Shown here one piece after another: positions 48,605-56,365 of a stretch of 64,000 nt of DNA. The DNA is from CAWAPD01 sp963783865. GTDB lineage: Bacteria; Actinomycetota; Thermoleophilia; UBA2241. The notes below the pieces were generated by a model. The model ran no database searches and had not been told where the DNA came from. It was given only the letters and a program-made list of their open reading frames with translations. A program made the position numbers and the translations under genes. The stretch's first letter is position 1; every line of letters starts with the position of its first letter. The stretch lies in assembly GCA_963783865.1 (NCBI GenBank), contig CAWAPD010000005.1:1-64000 (forward strand), given 5' to 3'.

Positions 48605-49156
48605 ATGACCCGCCGCAACGTGCCCAACATCATCACGCTGTGCCGGCTGTGCTGCCTGCCCCTCGTGGTCTACGTGTACAGCCTCGACGCGCCCGGCGCC
48701 AGCTGGGGCACGGCCGTCCTCGTCTTCGCGCTGGCGCTCTCCGACGTGGTCGACGGCTATCTGGCCCGGCGGTACGACTGGGTCACCGACTTCGGGCGCG
48801 TCCTCGACCCGATCGCCGACCGACTGCTGTTCATCGTCCTCGCCGGGATGCTGCTCGCTTTCGGCACGCTGCCGTGGTGGGCGGTCGTCCCGGTCATCGC
48901 CCGCGACCTCGTGCTGCTGCTCGGCGCCGGGCTGCTGCTGATCCTGTACGGCGAGAAGCCCGAGATCATGAGGGGCGGCCGCATCTCGAACATCATCCTC
49001 GTGTGCGGCATCGAGTTCTTCATCGTCGACTGGCGCACGATCGCCTGGATCGTGTATGCGGTGGGCGCGACCCTGTATGTGCTCGCCGGCGTCTGGTACA
49101 TCGTGCGCCAGGTCAAGCGCATGCGGAGGGGGCGGCCGCAGCAGGCGGCCGTCTGA
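48605..49156 (+). CDS. pgsA: CDP-diacylglycerol-glycerol-3-phosphate 3-phosphatidyltransferase-like (CDP-alcohol phosphatidyltransferase)
   Basis: 183-residue membrane enzyme making phosphatidylglycerol phosphate. NVPNIITLCRLCCLPLVVYV begins the protein, and the CDP-alcohol motif D-x2-D-G-x2-A-R-x8-G-x3-D-x3-D is exact: SDVVDGYLARRYDWVTDF followed by GRVLDPIAD. Several helices follow, with a basic C-terminus. TAAACT at 48593-48598 ends only 6 nt before the ATG, so the transcript may be leaderless; AGGAG at 48599-48603 is too close to the ATG for normal use. Another CDP-alcohol transferase (for example phosphatidylinositol phosphate synthase) cannot be fully excluded. Confidence 0.83.
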   Translation: MTRRNVPNIITLCRLCCLPLVVYVYSLDAPGASWGTAVLVFALALSDVVDGYLARRYDWVTDFGRVLDPIADRLLFIVLAGMLLAFGTLPWWAVVPVIARDLVLLLGAGLLLILYGEKPEIMRGGRISNIILVCGIEFFIVDWRTIAWIVYAVGATLYVLAGVWYIVRQVKRMRRGRPQQAAV

Positions 49157-49262
49157 CGCGCGCGGCAACGGCCGCGCGCCCGCCGACGGCCGCCCGCCGT
49201 CACCTATCTGCTACGATGACCCCGATGGACCCCGCTCGCCCACACCCCTCCGGAGCGGCCGC

Positions 49263-51779
49263 ATGAAGGCCGTCGTCATGGCTGGGGGAGAGGGGACGCG
49301 GCTGCGCCCCCTCACCAGCAACCAGCCCAAGCCGATGGTGCCCGTGGCCAACAAGCCGTGCATGGAGCACACCATCGAGCTGCTCCAGCGCCACGGCATC
49401 ACCGACATCGTCGTCACCCTGGCGTTCCTGCCCAAGGCCATCCGCGGCTACTTCGGCGACGGCAGCAGCCTCGGCGTCAACATCAACTACTCGGTCGAGC
49501 AGGCCCCGTTGGGCACGGCCGGCAGCGTCAAGAACGCCGAGGAGAACCTCGGCGAACGGTTCATCGTCATCTCCGGCGATGCGCTGACCGACTTCGACCT
49601 CGCCGAGATCATCCGCGTGCACGAGGAGCGCCAGGCGCTGGCCACGCTTGTCCTGAAGCGCGTCGAGAACCCGCTCGACTTCGGCGTCGTCGTGATCAAC
49701 GACGAGGGCCGCGTCGAGCGCTTCCTCGAGAAGCCGACCTGGGGCCAGGTGTTCTCCGACACGGTCAACACCGGCATCTACGTGCTCGAGCCCGAGATCT
49801 TCGACTACATGCCGGCGGCCCAGCCGTACGACTTCAGCCAGGAGCTGTTCCCCAAGCTGCTCGAGCTGGGCAAGCCGATGTTCGGCTATCCCGCGGAGGG
49901 CTACTGGCAGGACATCGGCAGCCTCAGCCAGTACCTGGTCGCCAACCGCGACGTGCTCGACGGCAAGGTCGACGCCCAGATCCCCGGCATCAGGCTCGAG
50001 GGCGGCATCTACATCGGCGAGAACGTCAACATCGACTCGCTCGACAACATCAAGGGCCCGGCCGTCATCGGCAACTACGCCAAGATCGACACCAACGCGC
50101 GCATCGGCGCCTACACCGTGCTGGGCAACAACGTGGTGGTCAAGGACCACGCCGACATCGGCTACTGCGTGATCGATTCCAACACCTACCTGGGCAGCGG
50201 CACCAAGGTCCACGGCGCCATCCTCGGCAAGAACTGCGACGTCAAGCCCGGCACGGCGATCAGCGAGGGCGCGGCGATCGGCGACGAGTGCGTCATCGGC
50301 GAGCAGGCCTACATCGCGCCCGACGTGAAGATCTACCCATTCAAGACGGTCGAGTCGGGCGCCCAGATCCACACCAGCATCATCTGGGAGTCGCGCGGCA
50401 CCTCGCAGCTGTTCGGCAAGGACGGCGTGGTCGGCCTGATCAACGTCGACATCACCGCCGAGCTGGGCCTGAAGATCGCCATGGCCTACGGCACGTCGCT
50501 ACCCAAGGGCGCCAAGGTGGTCACCAGCCGCGACGCCCACCCGGCCTCGCGGGTCATCAAGCGCGCCATGATCAGCGGCCTCAACACGACCGGCGTCGAC
50601 GTCAGCGACCTGCGCGTGAGCTCGGCGGCGATCAACCGGTTCCTGATCCAGAGTGGCGACGCGCAGGGCGGGATCCACGTGCGGGTGTCGAGCTGGGACC
50701 CGGAGGTGCTGCAGATCCAGGTGTTCGAGCCGCCGGGCATCCCGGCCACCGAGGCCACGCAGAAGAACATCGAGAAGTACTACGGCCGCCAGGATTACCG
50801 GCGCGCCTTCTACACCGAGATGGGGCGGATCCGCTTCCCCGACCGGGCCGGCGAGACCTATATGCGCGGCCTGGTGAACGCGTGCGACATGGCGGCCATC
50901 CGCGAGCGCGGGTACCGCATGGTGATCGACTACTCGTACTCCCCGGCGGCCTTCGTGCTGCCGCTGATCCTGCCCCGCATGAACTCAGAAGTGATCTCGC
51001 TGCATGCGTCGATCGACGAGCAGCGCACGACGGTGCCGCCGTCCGAGCTGGGAGCGAACATCGCCGACGTCCAGCGGCTGGTGAAGGTGATGGGCGCCGA
51101 CCTCGGCGTGGTCTTCGACCCGGGAGCGGAGCGGCTGTACCTGGTCGATGAGCTGGGGCAGGAGATCCCGCTCGAAAAGGCGCTGCTGATGTTCGTCCGG
51201 CTGGTAGCCGGCGCTGCCAAGAAGGGCGAGAAGATCGCGCTGCCGCTCACGGTCACGCGCCTGGCCGATCGGATCGCGGCCGAGCAGGGCATCGAGGTCG
51301 TGCGGACCAAGGTCTCGCTGCCGGCGCTCATGGAGGCGGCGACGGCCGAGGACGTCGTCTTCGCCGGCGCCATCACCGGCGGCTACATCTTCCCTCGGTT
51401 CCTGCCCGCGTTCGATGCCCTGATGAGCCTGGGCAAGCTCTTGGAGCTCCTTGCGGGTACGTCCGGCGGGCTCTCCGACGTGGTCGCCGAGCTGCCGGCC
51501 AGCACGCTGGTGCACAAGACGGTGGGCTGCCCCTGGACGCTCAAGGGCACCGTCATGCGCACCGTGACCGAGTACCTGCAGCGCGAACGCGCGGCCGACC
51601 TGAGCCTGCTCGACGGGATCAAGGTCTTCTACGACGGCAGCTGGGCGCAGCTGCTGCCCGACGCCGACGAGGCACTCTTCCACGTGTACGCCGAGGGCGA
51701 GGACGCGGCCCACTCCGAGCAGCTCGCCGACCGCTTCATCGGCGAGGTCCGCACGGTGATCGCGGAGAACCGCGACTGA
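49263..51779 (+). CDS. mannose-1-phosphate guanylyltransferase-like protein fused to a degenerate phosphomannomutase domain
   Basis: 838 residues from ATG 49263. Residues 1-235: nucleotidyltransferase (KAVVMAGGEGTRLRPLTSNQ; ISGDALTDFDL; EKPTWGQVFSDTVNTGIYVL). Residues about 245-380: left-handed beta-helix repeats (VIGNYAKIDTNARIGAYTVL). Residues about 385-838: alpha-D-phosphohexomutase fold (TSRDAHPASRVIKRAMISGL; LGVVFDPGAERLYLVDELGQ). The catalytic loop normally TASHNP reads VSSWDP (475-480), the metal loop DxDxDR reads DPGAER (about 619-624), and the GEESGH sugar-binding loop reads GAITGGY (702-708). The transferase half should make an NDP-sugar, probably GDP-mannose for Gmd; the mutase half is likely regulatory or structural. 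Confidence 0.85.
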   Translation: MKAVVMAGGEGTRLRPLTSNQPKPMVPVANKPCMEHTIELLQRHGITDIVVTLAFLPKAIRGYFGDGSSLGVNINYSVEQAPLGTAGSVKNAEENLGERFIVISGDALTDFDLAEIIRVHEERQALATLVLKRVENPLDFGVVVINDEGRVERFLEKPTWGQVFSDTVNTGIYVLEPEIFDYMPAAQPYDFSQELFPKLLELGKPMFGYPAEGYWQDIGSLSQYLVANRDVLDGKVDAQIPGIRLEGGIYIGENVNIDSLDNIKGPAVIGNYAKIDTNARIGAYTVLGNNVVVKDHADIGYCVIDSNTYLGSGTKVHGAILGKNCDVKPGTAISEGAAIGDECVIGEQAYIAPDVKIYPFKTVESGAQIHTSIIWESRGTSQLFGKDGVVGLINVDITAELGLKIAMAYGTSLPKGAKVVTSRDAHPASRVIKRAMISGLNTTGVDVSDLRVSSAAINRFLIQSGDAQGGIHVRVSSWDPEVLQIQVFEPPGIPATEATQKNIEKYYGRQDYRRAFYTEMGRIRFPDRAGETYMRGLVNACDMAAIRERGYRMVIDYSYSPAAFVLPLILPRMNSEVISLHASIDEQRTTVPPSELGANIADVQRLVKVMGADLGVVFDPGAERLYLVDELGQEIPLEKALLMFVRLVAGAAKKGEKIALPLTVTRLADRIAAEQGIEVVRTKVSLPALMEAATAEDVVFAGAITGGYIFPRFLPAFDALMSLGKLLELLAGTSGGLSDVVAELPASTLVHKTVGCPWTLKGTVMRTVTEYLQRERAADLSLLDGIKVFYDGSWAQLLPDADEALFHVYAEGEDAAHSEQLADRFIGEVRTVIAENRD

Positions 51780-51818
51780 CGCCGCGCCGGGCTCGCGGCA
51801 GGAAGCCGGGGCCGGTGC

Positions 51819-53675
51819 GTGAACAACTCTCCCAGCATCATGGATTCCAACGACCGACCGATGACTGATACACAGATGACCGACGATGTGATGCAGGTTC
51901 AGGGGCAGGTTGCCGCCGTGGAGGCGCCGGCGCAGGGTGAGGCCGGGCGGGGCGAGCGCCACGGGCGCTCGCGCAAGCCCGCCCTCATCGTCGCCGGCGC
52001 CGCCGTGCTGGCGCTGCTGCTCGCCGTGGGCGCGTTCCAGGTCTACCTGCACGGCCGCGTGCCCTACCGCGTGTCGGTGCTGGGCCGGAGCCTCGGCGGC
52101 ACGAGCGAGGCCGCGGCGCGGCAGGCGATCGCCGCCGAGGTCCTGAAGAGGGACCTCACGACGGCGACCTTCTCGACGCCCAAGGGGACGGTGACCGTTC
52201 CGATCTCTCAACTAGGCCTGTCGATCGACGTGAGCGCGACTGCCGCGCGCGCCGTGCGCCAGGGGCGTCTCCATGCCCTGGGTCTCGGGCTGTGGTGGGG
52301 AGGGGGCGGCGGCGTCGAACCGGTCGTCCGGTTCGACGCCGCCGCCTTCCAGACCGGCCTCGCCGTCCTTCACGAAGCCGTCGACGTGCCCGCCCGCGAC
52401 GCGACGCTCAAGGTCGACGCGACGGGAGCCGGCGTCAAGCCGGCCGTCGACGGCACCACGATCGACACGGCGGCGCTGGCGCGGTCGCTCCAGGCTGCGC
52501 TGGCCGCCGGGCACGCCTACTCGGGCACGGTCCCGACCACGATCGCCCCCGCCTCCGTCTCGACCGCGACCGCGAGCGCCGCCGCCGACCAGGCCCAGAT
52601 CTACTTCAGCCAGCCGCTCAACCTGCGCTACCGCGGTCACGTGGTCGAGCTCACGCCGTCGGCGATCGCCGGCATGGTCACGGTCAACACCGGCACCGAC
52701 GCCTCGACGTACCCGCTGACCTTCGACAACCCGCGCGCCCGCGCGCAGCTCCACCGGCTGTTCGCCTTCGCCGACAAGCCGGCGGTCAACGCCGGCATCC
52801 GGTTGCAGGGCAAGCAGATCCTGATCACGCCCAGCCACGAGGGCTACGGCCTCGACATGCCGCGCCTGCTGGGCGACCTCGACGACGCGGCCAGCCAGCC
52901 CGGCCTGCGCGTCGTCGACGTGCCGCTGGCGACCCTGCTGCCGACGCGCACGACGAGCGACGTGCAGGCGATGGGCCTGACCGCCCTGGGCTCGGAGTTC
53001 TCCACCTACTACGATCCTACGAACAAGTCGCGGGCCACCAACATCGTTCAGGCGGCCAAGATCGTCGACGGCACGCTGATCCATCCCGGCGAGGTGTTCT
53101 CACTGAACGCGACGCTCGGTCCGCGCACGCTCGACCGCGGCTTCGACTACGCTCCGGTGATCGTCGACGGCGTGTTGCGGCAGGGAGTGGGGGGCGGCAT
53201 CTGCCAGTTCGCGACGACCCTGTTCAACGCCGCCTTCTTCGCCGGCCTGCCGATCGTCGAGCGCCACCCGCACGACTTCTTCATCGACCACTACCCGATC
53301 GGCCGCGACGCCCAGGTCGCCTGGGGATCCCAGGACCTGAGCTTCAAGAACGACACGCCGCACTCGCTGATGGTGCGCTGCTGGGCGCAGGGCGGTCAGC
53401 TCACGGTCGTGCTGGTCGGCAGCACGGGCCGCACGGTGACCTTCACGACCAGCAAGTTCTACGACGTCCATCCGTCGGGCACGTCCAAGGCTCACCCCCG
53501 CGTCGTGACCGACGCGACCATGCCGTCGGGCCAGACTCAGCTCGAGCAGGGGTACCCCGGCGAGACCGTGAGGGTCGTGCGGACCGTCATGCAGGGCGGC
53601 AAGGTCCTCATCCACGACACGTACGTCTCGACGTACGCCCCGAAGGACTGGATCAGGCGGGTGGGAACGGGCTGA
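51819..53675 (+). CDS. VanW family membrane-anchored protein with peptidoglycan-binding-like domains
   Basis: 618 residues from GTG 51819 (ATG 51840 possible). A disordered N-terminus is followed by one membrane helix (ALIVAGAAVLALLLAVGAFQVYL, cited in part), so most of the protein is extracellular. Two repeats of the PG_binding_4/YoaR type follow (GGTSEAAARQAIAAEVLKRD; later ASAAADQAQIYFSQPLNLRY). The C-terminal VanW domain has IVDGTLIHPGEVFSLNATLG, GVLRQGVGGGICQFATTLFN and IVERHPHDFFIDHYPIGRDA. Biochemical function of VanW proteins is not established; cell-wall association is likely. Confidence 0.85.
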   Translation: MNNSPSIMDSNDRPMTDTQMTDDVMQVQGQVAAVEAPAQGEAGRGERHGRSRKPALIVAGAAVLALLLAVGAFQVYLHGRVPYRVSVLGRSLGGTSEAAARQAIAAEVLKRDLTTATFSTPKGTVTVPISQLGLSIDVSATAARAVRQGRLHALGLGLWWGGGGGVEPVVRFDAAAFQTGLAVLHEAVDVPARDATLKVDATGAGVKPAVDGTTIDTAALARSLQAALAAGHAYSGTVPTTIAPASVSTATASAAADQAQIYFSQPLNLRYRGHVVELTPSAIAGMVTVNTGTDASTYPLTFDNPRARAQLHRLFAFADKPAVNAGIRLQGKQILITPSHEGYGLDMPRLLGDLDDAASQPGLRVVDVPLATLLPTRTTSDVQAMGLTALGSEFSTYYDPTNKSRATNIVQAAKIVDGTLIHPGEVFSLNATLGPRTLDRGFDYAPVIVDGVLRQGVGGGICQFATTLFNAAFFAGLPIVERHPHDFFIDHYPIGRDAQVAWGSQDLSFKNDTPHSLMVRCWAQGGQLTVVLVGSTGRTVTFTTSKFYDVHPSGTSKAHPRVVTDATMPSGQTQLEQGYPGETVRVVRTVMQGGKVLIHDTYVSTYAPKDWIRRVGTG

Positions 53676-53680
53676 GCGGG

Positions 53681-54259
53681 CTACGCAGTCTTGGCGATGA
53701 CCTGCTTGCAGACCACCTTGAGCGTCTCGAAGACGCCCAGCCCACTCACCGCGCAGGCCTCGATCACGGGTGAGCTCGTGTGGTTCAGGAGCTCGTTCAG
53801 GTCCTCGACCGAGAAGATGTCCGTCAGGTCGCGCTTGTTCATCTGGATGACGAACCCGAGCTTGGTCAGGTCGTCGCCCTGGGCCATGAGGTTGTCCCAG
53901 AGGTTCAGGTAGCTCTCGACGTTCTCGTCGAGCCGCGTGATCTGCGAGTCGGCCACGAAGATGACGCCGTCGACGCCCTGCAGCACCAGCTTGCGGCTGG
54001 CGTTGTAGTAGCTCTGGCCCGGCACCGTGTAGAGGTGGAACCGGGTCTGCATGCCCTTGACCGTGCCCAGGCTGAGGGGCAGGAAGTCGAAGTAGAGGGT
54101 GCGCTCCTCCTCGGTGGCGATCGACACCAGCTTGCCGCGCGCCGAGGGGTTGATCTTGCGGTGGATGTACTGGATGTTCGTGGTCTTGCCGCAGAGCCCG
54201 CAGCCGTAGTAGACGATCTTGTAGTTGATCTCGCGGGCGGCGAAGTTGATGAGCGGCAT
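53681..54259 (-). CDS. mglA: MglA-type small Ras-like GTPase
   Basis: 192 residues from ATG 54259. P-loop GCGLCGKTT at 19-27; the MglA-specific switch region LYTVPGQSYYNASRKLVLQG with TVPG replacing the usual DxxG; GVIFVADSQITRLDENVESY; NKRD specificity motif in VIQMNKRDLTDIF. MglA proteins control polarity and motility in Myxococcus together with Roadblock proteins; actinobacterial homologues are less studied. The upstream gene (4 nt away) encodes a Roadblock/LC7 protein, the normal GTPase-activating or scaffold partner. Confidence 0.92.
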   Translation of the reverse strand: MPLINFAAREINYKIVYYGCGLCGKTTNIQYIHRKINPSARGKLVSIATEEERTLYFDFLPLSLGTVKGMQTRFHLYTVPGQSYYNASRKLVLQGVDGVIFVADSQITRLDENVESYLNLWDNLMAQGDDLTKLGFVIQMNKRDLTDIFSVEDLNELLNHTSSPVIEACAVSGLGVFETLKVVCKQVIAKTA

Positions 54260-54263
54260 GCGG

Positions 54264-54758
54264 TCAGCCCTCGAGGTCGGCGAAGAGGTCGTCGATCGCC
54301 TTGCCGGCGGTCGCCTCGTAGTCGTCGTCGACCGACAGCTGTTCGTTCTCTTCGTCGGAGCCCTCGAAGATCGGCCGCAGCACCTCGATCGCCCGCTGTG
54401 TGTAGAGCCGCACCTTGCCGACCTGGGTCTCGCGCCCGAAGGTGATGATGAGCAGGACCTGGTCGGAGACCTGCGAGACGTGCAGGTTGGAGGTGCGCCC
54501 CTCGTGGAAGAGGAGCGTGAACTCCTTCTCGTCGAGGATCGAGGCGAGCTGCTGCGTGGCGGCGAACGAGCTGGCGGCCAGCGAAGCGAGAGAGAGCGTC
54601 TCGGGGTGGTACTCGTCAGATGCCGTGGTGATCGGCTGGCCCGAGGTGGAGATGAGGGCGAGGAACGTCGACCCGGTCACGTCCTTGAGCTTGCGCAGCA
54701 GGTCGTCACAGAGATCGAGCTGCCGGTCGTTGATGACCAGCCCTTTGCGCTTCGCCAC
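54264..54758 (-). CDS. Roadblock/LC7 domain protein (MglB-like GTPase regulator)
   Basis: 164 residues. GTG 54758 (AKRKGLVINDRQLDLCDDLL) is chosen because AAAGGAG lies 6 nt upstream; the longer open frame to 54899 runs through the promoter. Roadblock core: TGSTFLALISTSGQPITTAS, LASLAASSFAATQQLASILD, EFTLLFHEGRTSNLHVSQVS, VLLIITFGRETQVGKVRLY. The acidic tail (SDEENEQLSVDDDYEATAGK) may interact with partners. Coupled to mglA; in known systems such proteins stimulate GTP hydrolysis of MglA. Confidence 0.87.
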   Translation of the reverse strand: MAKRKGLVINDRQLDLCDDLLRKLKDVTGSTFLALISTSGQPITTASDEYHPETLSLASLAASSFAATQQLASILDEKEFTLLFHEGRTSNLHVSQVSDQVLLIITFGRETQVGKVRLYTQRAIEVLRPIFEGSDEENEQLSVDDDYEATAGKAIDDLFADLEG

Positions 54759-54793
54759 TCCAGCTCCTTTGCCCCGGGGTGCGCCCATGCGGG

Positions 54794-54799
54794 AGTATA
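54794..54799 (-). promoter_or_regulatory. -10 element (TATACT) for the roadblock-mglA pair
   Basis: TATACT on the - strand, 36 nt before GTG 54758, without a clear -35. On the + strand TACACT at 54895-54900 could be the -10 for the divergent DUF4388 gene. Confidence 0.35.
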
Positions 54800-54929
54800 T
54801 AGGTAGCGCGCCCGCGCTCGCTACCCTCAGAGCCCTTATCGTCCGCAGGCCACGCGGGCATGAGTCTGGGCGGCCTGCGACCGGGTCCGTAGTGTACACT
54901 TACGCACACCCGACGCACGGCTGGAGGCC

Positions 54930-55478
54930 ATGAGCTTCAAGGGAACGATGCAGGAGCTTGCGCTCACCGACCTGATCGAGATCACCTCGCTGGGCGGCAA
55001 GACCGGCGTGCTCGACATCCAGTACGCCGACGGCGCCCCGGCCGGGCGCATCACCTTCCGTGAGGGGCAGCTGGCGAGCGCGGCGTGCGGCGCGCTCGCG
55101 GGCGAGCGCGCCTTCTACGCGCTCCTGGGCCTCAAAGAGGGCAGCTTCACCTTCGACCCGGACGCCGACCCGGGGCCGGCCTCCATGGACGCCTCCACGG
55201 GCTCGCTGCTCATGGAGGCGATGCGCCGCATCGACGAGATCGGCCGCCTGCGCGTGGCCCTGCCGGCGCCGATGAGGATCGTGCTGCTCGGCGGCAAGCC
55301 CGAGGACAGGGTCGAGGCGATGGTGCTCGGCTACCTGGGACCCGGCGAGCGCTCGATCGGCGACATCGTCGACGGCGCCCTGGTCGACGGCGTCGCCGAC
55401 GAGTACGACGTGCTGCGCGCCATCGACCGGCTGCGTCTCCGCCAGGTCGTCACGCTGATGGAGGAACCCAAGCTCTAG
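54930..55478 (+). CDS. DUF4388 (PatA-N-like) domain protein
   Basis: 182 residues from ATG 54930, GGAGG upstream. The N-terminal half is a DUF4388 domain: SFKGTMQELALTDLIEITSL, GGKTGVLDIQYADGAPAGRI, TFREGQLASAACGALAGERA, FYALLGLKEGSFTFDP. The C-terminal half is helical (RIDEIGRLRVALPAPMRIVL; IDRLRLRQVVTLMEE). DUF4388 proteins often accompany MglA/Roadblock or two-component systems in bacteria with gliding or polarity modules. Divergent from the roadblock-mglA pair, so a shared function is likely. No catalytic residues are seen. Confidence 0.8.
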   Translation: MSFKGTMQELALTDLIEITSLGGKTGVLDIQYADGAPAGRITFREGQLASAACGALAGERAFYALLGLKEGSFTFDPDADPGPASMDASTGSLLMEAMRRIDEIGRLRVALPAPMRIVLLGGKPEDRVEAMVLGYLGPGERSIGDIVDGALVDGVADEYDVLRAIDRLRLRQVVTLMEEPKL

Positions 55479-55547
55479 GCCGCGGCGCGAACGCGCGTGA
55501 GGCCGCTCTCAGGCGCCGTTGACCCACGCGAATCCCTCAATGTGAAG

Positions 55548-55576
55548 TTGAAGGTTCACGCACGAGCATGTAGGGT
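55548..55576 (+). promoter_or_regulatory. promoter of the rsiG-like/FHA/merR cluster with an overlapping inverted repeat
   Basis: TTGAAG at 55548-55553, 17-nt spacer, TAGGGT at 55571-55576; the ATG follows at 55612. Two overlapping dyads cover the -35: TCAA/TTGA spaced by 7 (55537-55551) and GTGAA/TTCAC spaced by 8 (55542-55559). A MerR-family regulator is encoded in the cluster and may bind here. Confidence 0.5.
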
Positions 55577-55611
55577 AGCGTTCCCAGCAGCCACGATGGA
55601 GGACCGTCTCC

Positions 55612-55908
55612 ATGGACGACGACATCGTCGATTTCGTCTCGCTGTCCGACGCGGAGCTCAAGGCGCTGATCGGCGAGCTCACGGCCGAGGAGCAGGAGCT
55701 CTCGCGGCGCCGGCGCATCCTCCACGGCCGCATCGACATCCTGCGCGCCGAGCTGGTGGCGCGCCTGCAGGGCCAGAGCGAGCAGGGCCACTCGGTGATC
55801 AACGCCGACGACGTGCGCCGCCTCTCGGAGATCCTGGCCGGCAAGCACTCCGACCGGCTCCGCGAGGAGCTCGAGGAGGCCGAGGGCGACCCGCAGGACG
55901 AGGCCTGA
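55612..55908 (+). CDS. RsiG-like small helical protein with one c-di-GMP-type motif
   Basis: 98 residues, mostly a helical hairpin: DFVSLSDAELKALIGELTAE, then EEQELSRRRRILHGRIDILR and ELVARL. Residues E27-x3-S31-x2-R34-x3-H38-x3-D42 match the RsiG motif E-x3-S-x2-R-x3-Q-x3-D, with His for Gln. RsiG in Streptomyces is an anti-sigma factor for WhiG that binds c-di-GMP; homologues with a single motif per chain are known to act as homodimers in Rubrobacter. No sigma factor gene is adjacent. Starts 35 nt after the promoter and is followed 1 nt later by the FHA gene. Identity by motif only. Confidence 0.68.
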   Translation: MDDDIVDFVSLSDAELKALIGELTAEEQELSRRRRILHGRIDILRAELVARLQGQSEQGHSVINADDVRRLSEILAGKHSDRLREELEEAEGDPQDEA

Positions 55909-55909
55909 G

Positions 55910-56365
55910 ATGTTCTGCCCCAACTGCGGCTTCCGCAACTCGGAGGGCGTGAACTACTGCAGCCGCTGCGGCGCCAGCCTGATCGCCGACCAGCCCGACT
56001 CGCAGACGACCATGAGCTACTCGCCGTCGGATTCGGCCAACGAGCTGTCGCCGATCGAGGGCGCGCCGCCCGACGCGGCCTCGATCGTGATCCGCAGCGG
56101 CGGCGGCCGGGCCGGCGAGACCTACGCCCTGGCGGCGGAGCGCACGACGGTGGGCCGGCACCCCGACTCCGACGTCTTCCTCGACGACGTCACCGTCTCG
56201 CGCAACCACGCGGTGATCACGCGCGACGGGGCCGACTACGTGATCAGCGACGAGGGCAGCCTCAACGGCACCTACGTCAACCGTCGCCGCGTGGAGCGTC
56301 AGAAGCTCATCGAGGGCGACGAGCTGCAGATCGGCAAGTACAAGCTCACGTTCATCACACCGTGA
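55910..56365 (+). CDS. zinc-ribbon FHA domain protein (GarA/OdhI-like)
   Basis: 151 residues. N-terminal zinc ribbon with C3, C6, C17, C20 (MFCPNCGFRNSEGVNYCSRC); a Ser/Thr-rich linker with a TTMS site that could be a kinase target, as in GarA; then an FHA domain at about 75-150: RTTVGRHPDSDVFLDDVTVS, RNHAVITRDGADYVISDEGS, LNGTYVNRRRVERQKLIEGD. The phosphothreonine-binding residues (R in GRH, S-R-N-H, N-G-T) are all present. GarA/OdhI regulates 2-oxoglutarate metabolism in actinobacteria, but the N-terminal zinc ribbon differs from those proteins. Overlaps the merR gene by GTGA. Confidence 0.85.
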   Translation: MFCPNCGFRNSEGVNYCSRCGASLIADQPDSQTTMSYSPSDSANELSPIEGAPPDAASIVIRSGGGRAGETYALAAERTTVGRHPDSDVFLDDVTVSRNHAVITRDGADYVISDEGSLNGTYVNRRRVERQKLIEGDELQIGKYKLTFITP

